Origin: Candidatus Epulonipiscium sp.
GTDB taxonomy: Bacteria > Bacillota_A > Clostridia > Lachnospirales > Cellulosilyticaceae
Length of the DNA stretch: 64,000 nucleotides
Assembly (NCBI GenBank): GCA_012841565.1
Contig: DUUM01000016.1
Coordinates: 13,273-77,272 of the forward strand
Reading direction: 5' to 3'
Shown: positions 53,574 to 61,119 of the stretch, piece after piece
How the letters are laid out: each line of letters starts with the position of its first letter
Numbering within the stretch: position 1 is the first letter of the stretch
The notes under the pieces: generated by a model
The model's database searches: none
What the model was told of the DNA's origin: nothing
What the model saw: the letters and a program-made list of their open reading frames with translations, nothing else
Made by a program: the position numbers and the translations under genes

Positions 53574-54782
53574 TTATGCCATTAAAACAGATACTTCATT
53601 GGCCCATTTTATAGATTCTAAATATTCTTCACTTAAAATATTAGCATCTATATTTTCCTCTATTGTAATAATCTCGACTTCATCCCAGTCACCTTTTTCA
53701 TAAGCTATAAGTAGTTTGTACACTGTGTACAATTCCCCCTTATGACGAATTAAGGCGTCTTTTATAGATTGTGTTAAAGCGATATCTCTTAAAGCTTCTT
53801 CCATTGTTTGATCAAGAAGGGCATCTAATGTACTAAAAAGTCCCATCATAGAAGCTTCATGTTTTATTTTTCCAAGCCCTGTCCTCACAGTAATCTCTTC
53901 TGCAAATTTCGTCCTAATTAATGATATTCTTACTAATTCTTTTGGTTTTCCCTTCCCAATATCTTGGAACATTAATATACTAATCCACTTTTCTATTTCA
54001 TCTAATCCCATATATGTTAGCCCTTTTTTAATAGAATCAATTAAGTTTTTCTTAGAACGATAACTAATAACACGCATAAACCTGTAAGCCAAGTTTACAT
54101 CTTTTTCTATTATTCCTGCTAAAATGTCATAGGATGGTTCCGATTTTTTAAGTTCCCATAACATTCTTGTATACTGGGTTTTAGAAGAAGTTTTGCCCCC
54201 AGCTTTACTGACAATATTAGGCCTACTAAAAAAATATCCTTGAAATAAGTGGAATCCCATTTCTTTGGCTTGTAAGAAATCTTTTTTGGTCTCAACTTTC
54301 TCCGCCAATATGATTTTCTTATCTATAAGAGCCCTTTTTACATCTGCTTCTATCGATTTTAGAGGCGTCTGAAGTAAATCGAATTTAATAATCCTTGCCA
54401 GTGGGACTAATGGGTATTCTTTATAATCCTTAACAAAATCATCAAGTGCAATTTTATACCCCATCTTTCTAAGGTCTTGAAGTCTTTTAATTAATCGATC
54501 ATCTATCTTAACATCCTCCAGGATTTCAATAATAAGCCTATCTGGCGAAATTATTTCTAGAGAATTGGAATGAATAAAGTATTCGTCAAAATTTATGAAA
54601 GCATATTTATCTTCTACTATATTATTTATTCCGGCTTCAAATAAGCCTCCTACTACAGTCGCTGTTGCTTCTTGGGATGATACCCCTCCAAATTGAGTTG
54701 ATCCACTATCTAATCGAAATAAGAGTTCATATCCAAAAACATCCATTCTCTTATTAAAAATTGGTTGCCTAGCAATAAACAT
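53574..54782 (-). CDS. EAL-HDOD domain signalling protein (YuxH type)
   Basis: The 402-residue protein has an EAL-like domain (about 1-205) and a C-terminal HDOD domain (about 205-400). EAL markers are ELLFR (ExLxR), INFDEYF, LIIEILED, IIKFDL, AEKVET and FQGYFFSRP. The loop-6 motif normally DDFGTGY is DDFVKDY here, so c-di-GMP hydrolysis is doubtful and the protein may only bind the nucleotide or a partner. HDOD proteins commonly regulate chemotaxis, flagella or twitching. The ATG has AGAGGGGG; a TATAAT lies upstream. Confidence 0.85.
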   Translation of the reverse strand: MFIARQPIFNKRMDVFGYELLFRLDSGSTQFGGVSSQEATATVVGGLFEAGINNIVEDKYAFINFDEYFIHSNSLEIISPDRLIIEILEDVKIDDRLIKRLQDLRKMGYKIALDDFVKDYKEYPLVPLARIIKFDLLQTPLKSIEADVKRALIDKKIILAEKVETKKDFLQAKEMGFHLFQGYFFSRPNIVSKAGGKTSSKTQYTRMLWELKKSEPSYDILAGIIEKDVNLAYRFMRVISYRSKKNLIDSIKKGLTYMGLDEIEKWISILMFQDIGKGKPKELVRISLIRTKFAEEITVRTGLGKIKHEASMMGLFSTLDALLDQTMEEALRDIALTQSIKDALIRHKGELYTVYKLLIAYEKGDWDEVEIITIEENIDANILSEEYLESIKWANEVSVLMA

Positions 54783-54970
54783 AATCTGCCCCCTCTTATT
54801 AACCCTTATATCTACATTATACCATTAAATTCTGCATAATATGTAATTTACTTATATATTAGTAAAGATTAATATTTGGTATTTTCTTGAAATATACTAT
54901 ATTATACCCCCCCCCTATTATATTACCTGAACATCGTCTAACAATAGGGTATTTTATGTCTTATATTGCA

Positions 54971-55012
54971 AAAAAAATCTGTAACTTAGAAAGTCTAAGT
55001 TACAGATTTTTT
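54971..55012 (-). terminator. terminator of the pyruvate:ferredoxin oxidoreductase gene
   Basis: AAAATCTGTAACTTAGA pairs perfectly with its complement around a 3-nt loop and runs into T7-8 on the minus strand. The rest of the 54783-54970 gap has a C-rich homopolymer and the upstream promoter of the EAL-HDOD gene but no coding signal. Confidence 0.93.
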
Positions 55013-55021
55013 ATTGTTAAT

Positions 55022-58000
55022 TTAGTATTCCATTGCAGCTAATCTTTCATAGCTTCTTAATCTATCTTTAGCATCTTCCGCTGCTTGGTCAAATAATACT
55101 TCTGCAGTCTCTGGGAATGATCTTGTAAGTGAAGAATATCTTACTTCGGTCATAAGGTGCTCTTTATAGTCTTTAGTAGGCGCTTTAGAATCTAATATAA
55201 ATGGATTCTTACCTTCTTCTGCTAGTAATGGGTTGTATCTGTACATGTGCCAGTAACCAGCTTCTACTGCATTTTTAGTTATTTGTTGCGCCGTACCCAT
55301 TCCTGTTGTAATACCATGGTTAATACATGGTGCATAAGCAATAATGAGTGATGGTCCTGGATAAGCTTCAGCTTCTTGTAACGCTTTGATGAGTTGCGCT
55401 TGGTTTGCACCTTGAGCTACTTGTGCTACGTATACGTAACCGTAAGACATCATCATCATTCCAAGATCTTTTTTCTTAGTACGTTTACCTGATGATGCGA
55501 ATTGTGCAATTGATCCTGTTGGTGTTGATTTAGACGCTTGCCCACCTGTGTTTGAATACACTTCTGTATCAACCACAAATATATTAACATCTTTTCCTGA
55601 TGCTAAAACATGGTCTACCCCACCAAATCCAATATCATAAGCCCATCCGTCTCCACCAAATATCCACTGAGATTTTTTAACAAGGTGCTCTTTGTTATCA
55701 ATGATTTCATCAAAGATTGATTGAGCTCTCTCATCATTACCTTTGTAATTTTGTAATGCTGGAAGTAATGCTAGTGTCGCTTTCTTAGATTCTGTGCCTA
55801 GGTGCATATTCTCTGCCCAGTCTGTAAGACTTGCTTTCACGTCAGCATCAACATCTAAATCAATTGCTTCTACTACTAAGTCTTTGATTCTATTTCTTGT
55901 TTGTTCTACTGCTAAGAACATACCAAAGCCGAACTCTGCGTTATCTTCAAATAATGAATTCGCCCATGCTGGTCCGAATCCATCTTTATTCATTGTATAA
56001 GGAGTAGATGGTGCACTTCCCCCCCAGATTGATGTACATCCTGTTGCGTTAGCAATATACATTCTATCACCAAACATTTGTGTAATTAACTTAATGTATG
56101 GTGTTTCACCACACCCTGCACATGCTCCTGAGAACTCAAGTAATGGCTCTTCAAACTGGCTGCCTTTTACTGTTTTTGTGTTAAGTGGGTTTTCTTTAAC
56201 TTCTAATTCCATTGCATATTCCCAGTTCGGAATTTGCGCTGTTTGTGTCTCGATTGGCTTCATAATTAATGATTTTTCTTTAGAAGGACATACCTGAGCA
56301 CAGTTTCCACAACCAGTACAGTCAAGTGTTGAAACTTGAATCTTATACTGATACTCTTCAAAGCCTTTACCAACAGCCTTTTTGGATTTGAAGTTTTCTG
56401 GTGCATTAGCCACTTCACTTTCATTGATTAAGAAAGGACGAATTGCAGCATGTGGACATACATATGAACACTGATTACATTGAATACAGTTATCAATTTG
56501 CCACTCTGGAACTTCTACTGCAATACCACGTTTTTCAAATTTTGAAGTGCCTTGTGGGAAGGTTCCATCTTCTCTGCCTACAAATGTACTAACTGGAAGT
56601 GACTCCCCTGCTTGAGCATTAACTGGCTCTTGAATGCTACTGATAAACTCAGGAACATCTTTAGCTGCTGCAACTTCATCTAATACAACAATGTTAGCCC
56701 ATTCTGCTGGAACTTCTACTTGTTTAACTTGCGCTACACCCTGATCTACAGCTGCGTAGTTTGAGTTAACAATTTTCTCACCTTTGTTACCATATGAATC
56801 TACAATTGCTTGCTTCATATATTTAACAGCATCTTCTATTGGAACGATGTTTGAAAGCTTAAAGAACGCTGCTTGTAAAACTGTATTAATACGGTTTCCA
56901 AGGCCAATCTCTGCTGCAATACCAATTCCATCAATTGTGTACATGTTTATATTTCGTTCAGCAATAATCTTTTTAACGTGTGCTGGAAGATATTTATCTA
57001 GTTCTTCCGCATTCCAGTGACAGTTCAGTAGGAATGTTCCGCCATCTTTAAGGTCTGCTAACATATCATACTTATCTAGGTATGATGGGTTATGACACGC
57101 TACAAAGTTTGCCTTTTTAATGAGGTATGTGGCTCTAATTGGCTCTTTACCAAATCTAAGGTGAGAAATTGTTACCCCACCTGATTTTTTGGAGTCATAT
57201 GAGAAGTAAGCTTGTACGTACTGCTCCGTGTGGTCACCAATAATCTTAATAGAGTTCTTGTTTGCGCCAACTGTTCCGTCAGATCCAAGTCCCCAGAATT
57301 TACAACTGATTGTACCTTCTCCTAATATGTCAATTTCTTCTTTGATTGGAAGTGACTTAAAGGTAACATCATCATTAATACCAATTGTAAATTTGTTCAT
57401 TGGCTTCTCAGCATTTAAGTTCTCAAATACTGCTACAATTTGAGCTGGTGTTGTATCTTTTGATCCAAGTCCATAACGTCCACCAACGATCATTGGGCGC
57501 TCGTTGTTTTCAAAGAATGATGTACAAACGTCAAGGTATAATGGTTCCCCAATAGCACCTGGCTCTTTTGTTCTATCAAGTACAGCTATTTTCTTAACTG
57601 TTTTTGGTACTTGCTTTAAGAAATGAGCAACTGAGAATGGTCTGTAGAGACGTACTTTAAGAAGTCCTACTTTTTCTCCGCTTGCATTTAAGTAATCTAC
57701 AGTTTCTTCAATTGTATCTACAACTGATCCCATAGCAATAATAATTCTTTCTGCATCTGGTGCACCGTAGTAATTAAATAGGCCGTAATCTCTGCCTGTA
57801 ATTTTGTTAATTTCATTCATATAATCTTCAACTATTGCTGGTAATCTATCATAGAAAGGATTACTTGCTTCTCTTGCTTGGAAGAAAATATCTGGGTTTT
57901 GAGCTGTTCCACGAAGTACTGGACGCTCTGGGTTTAATGAGTTCTTTTGGAAAGCTTTAAGAGCATCTCTATCGATTAGTCTTGCATACTCTTTGTAGTC

Positions 58001-58558
58001 TGTTAATTCAATTTTTTGGATTTCATGTGATGTTCTAAATCCGTCGAAGAAGTGAAGAAATGGAACTCTCGCTCTAATTGCACTAAGGTGAGCAACACTA
58101 GCTAAGTCATGTGTTTCTTGCACGTTTGTTGCTGCAAGCATTGCAAATCCTGTTTGGCGACATGCCATAACGTCTGAGTGATCTCCAAATATTGATAATG
58201 CATGTGTTGCTATGGCTCTAGCACTTACATGGATAACTGCTGGCAATAACTCCCCAGCCATTTTATACATATTAGGAATCATAAGTAATAAACCTTGTGA
58301 AGCAGTAAATGTAGTCGTAAGAGCACCTGCTGTAAGTGATCCGTGTACTGTTCCAGCTGCACCTGCTTCTGATTGAAGCTCTACTACATTAACTGTTTGA
58401 TTAAATATGTTTTTTCTACCTTTAACAGACCACTTATCAACATGCTCTGCCATATCTGATGATGGTGTGATAGGATAAATCCCAGCAACTTCGGTAAACG
58501 CATAAGCAACGTGAGCTGCAGCGGCGTTTCCGTCCATTGTTTTCATAACCTTTGCCAT
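55022..58558 (-). CDS. nifJ: pyruvate:ferredoxin (flavodoxin) oxidoreductase
   Basis: The 1178-residue single-chain PFOR has normal family length. The pyrimidine-binding N-terminal domain contains YPITPSSDMAEHVD. The gamma domain occupies about 420-610. Two [4Fe-4S] motifs follow, CIQCNQCSYVCP (about 693) and CTGCGNCAQVCP (about 749). The cysteine in CAGCGETPY (about 814) ligates the proximal cluster, and the TPP motif is GDGWAYDIGFGG (about 971). It converts pyruvate and CoA to acetyl-CoA, CO2 and reduced ferredoxin, the central anaerobic step. The ATG has CAGGAGG. It is monocistronic, with a good promoter at 58625-58653. Confidence 0.97.
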   Translation of the reverse strand: MAKVMKTMDGNAAAAHVAYAFTEVAGIYPITPSSDMAEHVDKWSVKGRKNIFNQTVNVVELQSEAGAAGTVHGSLTAGALTTTFTASQGLLLMIPNMYKMAGELLPAVIHVSARAIATHALSIFGDHSDVMACRQTGFAMLAATNVQETHDLASVAHLSAIRARVPFLHFFDGFRTSHEIQKIELTDYKEYARLIDRDALKAFQKNSLNPERPVLRGTAQNPDIFFQAREASNPFYDRLPAIVEDYMNEINKITGRDYGLFNYYGAPDAERIIIAMGSVVDTIEETVDYLNASGEKVGLLKVRLYRPFSVAHFLKQVPKTVKKIAVLDRTKEPGAIGEPLYLDVCTSFFENNERPMIVGGRYGLGSKDTTPAQIVAVFENLNAEKPMNKFTIGINDDVTFKSLPIKEEIDILGEGTISCKFWGLGSDGTVGANKNSIKIIGDHTEQYVQAYFSYDSKKSGGVTISHLRFGKEPIRATYLIKKANFVACHNPSYLDKYDMLADLKDGGTFLLNCHWNAEELDKYLPAHVKKIIAERNINMYTIDGIGIAAEIGLGNRINTVLQAAFFKLSNIVPIEDAVKYMKQAIVDSYGNKGEKIVNSNYAAVDQGVAQVKQVEVPAEWANIVVLDEVAAAKDVPEFISSIQEPVNAQAGESLPVSTFVGREDGTFPQGTSKFEKRGIAVEVPEWQIDNCIQCNQCSYVCPHAAIRPFLINESEVANAPENFKSKKAVGKGFEEYQYKIQVSTLDCTGCGNCAQVCPSKEKSLIMKPIETQTAQIPNWEYAMELEVKENPLNTKTVKGSQFEEPLLEFSGACAGCGETPYIKLITQMFGDRMYIANATGCTSIWGGSAPSTPYTMNKDGFGPAWANSLFEDNAEFGFGMFLAVEQTRNRIKDLVVEAIDLDVDADVKASLTDWAENMHLGTESKKATLALLPALQNYKGNDERAQSIFDEIIDNKEHLVKKSQWIFGGDGWAYDIGFGGVDHVLASGKDVNIFVVDTEVYSNTGGQASKSTPTGSIAQFASSGKRTKKKDLGMMMMSYGYVYVAQVAQGANQAQLIKALQEAEAYPGPSLIIAYAPCINHGITTGMGTAQQITKNAVEAGYWHMYRYNPLLAEEGKNPFILDSKAPTKDYKEHLMTEVRYSSLTRSFPETAEVLFDQAAEDAKDRLRSYERLAAMEY

Positions 58559-58605
58559 TTAAATTCCTCCTGTGTGAAGTGATTTTACAATATATAATGA
58601 GAATA

Positions 58606-58623
58606 CATGATACTGTATACGTG
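58606..58623. promoter_or_regulatory. candidate operator over the nifJ transcription start
   Basis: GATACTGTATAC (imperfect GTATAC-N-GTATAC dyad) lies just downstream of the nifJ -10 box. A perfect form lies before the OFA-transporter gene at 60067-60079. Confidence 0.55.
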
Positions 58624-58624
58624 C

Positions 58625-58653
58625 ATTATATCATTATTAGTAATTTGATACAA
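58625..58653 (-). promoter_or_regulatory. nifJ promoter
   Basis: On the minus strand, TTGTAT (58648-58653), a 17-nt spacer and TATAAT (58625-58630), about 65 bp before the start codon. Confidence 0.75.
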
Positions 58654-58704
58654 TGATTACTAATATATATTTTAAGTTCACTATAGCTTGATACAAATTT
58701 AACG

Positions 58705-59943
58705 TTAAATTTCGTTCTTACCTGGCTTTACAAGGGTACAACTAACAATCATAGCAACAATATATAATCCAAGAGTGACATATAAGACATTATTATATGA
58801 ATTTGTCTTGGAAATAATAAAGGCACTTAACTGATTACCTGATAAGCCTGCTATGGCCCATGCTGATAATGCAAGCCCATGAACTGTACTGATACTCTTC
58901 ATGCCAAATCGATCTGATAATAAAGTTGGAAGATTGGAGAATCCTCCACCGTATCCTGCATTAATAACACATAGTAATACAATCACTAGAGGGGCAATTC
59001 CTTTATTGATACCGTTTGTTAAAATTATAACTCCTGTACATACGATTGATATAGCAAATATAAATTTGTAAATAGTATTTCTATCTTTTAACTTATCTGC
59101 TGCTGCTGAAAAGAAAAGTCTTCCACCTGCATTAAATACTGCCGTAAGTGAACTAACAAATGCGATTGATCCAAATCCTATGAAGGCTAGGATATCTTTT
59201 TCCTGGGAAATAAGGGCTAGCCCACACGTAATATTAATATAGAACATAAGCCAAATACCTATGAATGTTTTATTTTTAAATACTGCAAGAGGGCTCACTT
59301 CGCCTGATGCTTTGCTTGATGTTCCACTTTCTTCTACCCAACCTTCTGGTTTTTTAAGCAGTAAATGTCCTGCAAACATCATTACAAAATACATAATGGC
59401 TAAAATAAAGAACATTTTATATATTTTAGTTGGGTCTACAAGGGTTCCATCTGCATTGGTTGCCCCTTGAAGGATTTCCATTATGGGACTAGCTATAACT
59501 TTTGCTAAACCGAAACCAGCTACTGCAAGGCCTGTTGCTAACCCTTTTTGCTTATCAAACCATAACATTAAGGTTTTAACTGGAGATAAATATCCAATTC
59601 CTAGCCCGATACCCATTATAACGCCGTAGCAAAGATAAATCCCTAGTAATGACTTTTTATAAATAAAGAATCCTGTTCCTGCCATCCCAACTGCAAAACA
59701 AAGAGCTGCGATTAGTGAAGACTTATGAATATCTTTCTCAACGAACTTGCCTGTAAATGCCGCTGACATTCCAAGGACGAAAATTGCAATACTAAATGCC
59801 CATTCAACTTGGCTATTGCTCTTGCCAATATAATTTGCAATATTACCCTTTAACAATGACCAACAATAAACACTACCAATACTACTGTGGATTAACAACG
59901 CTGGCACTGCAGCCCTCATCCATTTGTTCTGAATTTTATTCAT
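58705..59943 (-). CDS. OFA family MFS transporter (oxalate/formate antiporter-like)
   Basis: The ~412-residue transporter has 12 predicted helices. It begins RAAVPALLIHSSIGSVYCWSL and contains GIGLGIGYLSPVKTLMLWF in the helix 4-5 region, as in OxlT and E. coli YhjX. Family substrates are small monocarboxylates or dicarboxylates (oxalate, formate, pyruvate). Lying next to PFOR and sharing a candidate operator with it, pyruvate or lactate transport is a fair guess. The ATG at 59943 has GAGG 9 nt upstream; a TTG at 59952 is less likely. Confidence 0.88.
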   Translation of the reverse strand: MNKIQNKWMRAAVPALLIHSSIGSVYCWSLLKGNIANYIGKSNSQVEWAFSIAIFVLGMSAAFTGKFVEKDIHKSSLIAALCFAVGMAGTGFFIYKKSLLGIYLCYGVIMGIGLGIGYLSPVKTLMLWFDKQKGLATGLAVAGFGLAKVIASPIMEILQGATNADGTLVDPTKIYKMFFILAIMYFVMMFAGHLLLKKPEGWVEESGTSSKASGEVSPLAVFKNKTFIGIWLMFYINITCGLALISQEKDILAFIGFGSIAFVSSLTAVFNAGGRLFFSAAADKLKDRNTIYKFIFAISIVCTGVIILTNGINKGIAPLVIVLLCVINAGYGGGFSNLPTLLSDRFGMKSISTVHGLALSAWAIAGLSGNQLSAFIISKTNSYNNVLYVTLGLYIVAMIVSCTLVKPGKNEI

Positions 59944-60066
59944 TTTAAACAACCTCTCTTTTTTTTGAAATTTTAAGTAATATGTACCTGATATTTAAAT
60001 GTTCTTTTGTACAATACGACACCCCTACATGTAAGAATATAGGGGCGTTAGAAAATTTAATATATC

Positions 60067-60079
60067 GTATACAGTATAC
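60067..60079. promoter_or_regulatory. GTATAC-A-GTATAC palindrome, candidate operator of the OFA gene
   Basis: This 13-bp palindrome is about 125 bp upstream of the transporter start. The form is typical of FadR-type GntR operators, but no such regulator is encoded in the window. Confidence 0.6.
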
Positions 60080-60089
60080 ACCTTTTAGC

Positions 60090-61058
60090 TTAGTTTATCA
60101 ACTTGTTACTAAAGTCTTTTTTTATTTCCAAAAAGTATTCCATCTCTTTTAAAATCAAGAATAATATAGCTCTGTTTTCAAATTCTCCTCTGGACGTAGG
60201 AAGATTTGAATTTCTAAAAAACGTATATAATTCTTCTAAATCTGTTACGAGTTCTTTTACGTCATTTAGCTCGTGAAAAGAATCTGAAACCTTTTCTATA
60301 TAATCTGCAACTAAATGAGTTTGAGGGAGTACTTCATTAAGCTTTCTAATATCACCTTTAATATTTTGTAACACTGAAACCTGAACCTTTCGCATTTCTA
60401 AATATGATATTAAATACTTAGTGTCTGTTAAAAACCGATTACCTGCTTCTTCATAAGCCTGATCTAAAAGCTTCCCTAAATCTAGTTTTAGCTGTTTTAT
60501 TTTTATTTCTGTTTGATTTCCCCGGAGTACATCTGCCATCTCTTTGAGAACTATCTTAATCTTTTCTTCAATCATCTCCTGTTTTTGCTGTAGCCTCTTT
60601 TTATATTTTGGCATAATAAGATTTAATCCTATACCTATAGTCATTCCTATAAATAATATAGATACCTCATTAATAATAAAAGAAAATGCCATATTCTTTT
60701 CTATTAAAAAATGGGTCGTTAAGACTGCGTTCATTGAAATCCCATCTTGTAGGTTGAAAAAATGACACGATGCAACAAAGACAAGGACAAATATCCCAAA
60801 TGCAATACTAGTATACCCAAATAGGGAAAATATTATATATGCTACACTGACTGCTACTATAAACGCAGCTATTCTCCTTAGGGCAATAAATATTGTCTCT
60901 TTTTTAGTATTTTGAATGGTAAGCAGTGTAATTATCCCTGCTGAAGCACTATAGGCAAGGCCTAGCTTACTAGCCACTAATATGGCCATAGCTGATCCTA
61001 TACCTGTTTTTAAAAGGAAAAATATATTAATCCCTTTAAGTTTATTTTTAAAATCCAC
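60090..61058 (-). CDS. aromatic acid exporter-like membrane protein (ArAE_1/DUF939 type)
   Basis: The 322-residue protein has five or six helices in the first ~155 residues (LKTGIGSAMAILVASKLGLA, IAAFIVAVSVAYIIFSLFG, GIFVLVFVASCHFFN, VSILFIGMTIGIGLNLIMP). A long cytoplasmic helical domain of ~165 residues follows, typical of Firmicutes ArAE_1/YgaE-like proteins related to FUSC exporters. The role is predicted export of aromatic acids or other weak acids. The start is a GTG at 61058 with GGAAGGG upstream. It follows the terminator of the large FtsX permease gene. Confidence 0.82.
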   Translation of the reverse strand: MDFKNKLKGINIFFLLKTGIGSAMAILVASKLGLAYSASAGIITLLTIQNTKKETIFIALRRIAAFIVAVSVAYIIFSLFGYTSIAFGIFVLVFVASCHFFNLQDGISMNAVLTTHFLIEKNMAFSFIINEVSILFIGMTIGIGLNLIMPKYKKRLQQKQEMIEEKIKIVLKEMADVLRGNQTEIKIKQLKLDLGKLLDQAYEEAGNRFLTDTKYLISYLEMRKVQVSVLQNIKGDIRKLNEVLPQTHLVADYIEKVSDSFHELNDVKELVTDLEELYTFFRNSNLPTSRGEFENRAILFLILKEMEYFLEIKKDFSNKLIN

Positions 61059-61079
61059 TGTCTACACCCTTCCTTAAAT

Positions 61080-61107
61080 AAAAAAATGATTCATTAGAAT
61101 CATTTTT
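61080..61107 (-). terminator. terminator of the FtsX-type permease gene
   Basis: AAAAAATGATTC and GAATCATTTTTT form a 12-bp stem with a short loop, with T7 on the minus strand, 12 bp past the stop codon. Confidence 0.92.
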
Positions 61108-61119
61108 TTACCAATATCC

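Noticed and set aside
54909..54920. Run of C before the EAL-HDOD gene as a phase-variable tract
   Set aside because: The tract of about nine C is far upstream of the start and outside the recognised promoter, and could equally be a sequencing length error.
60021..60046. Riboswitch in the OFA-transporter leader
   Set aside because: Only a 6-bp CCCCTA/TAGGGG stem is visible, with no known aptamer motif.
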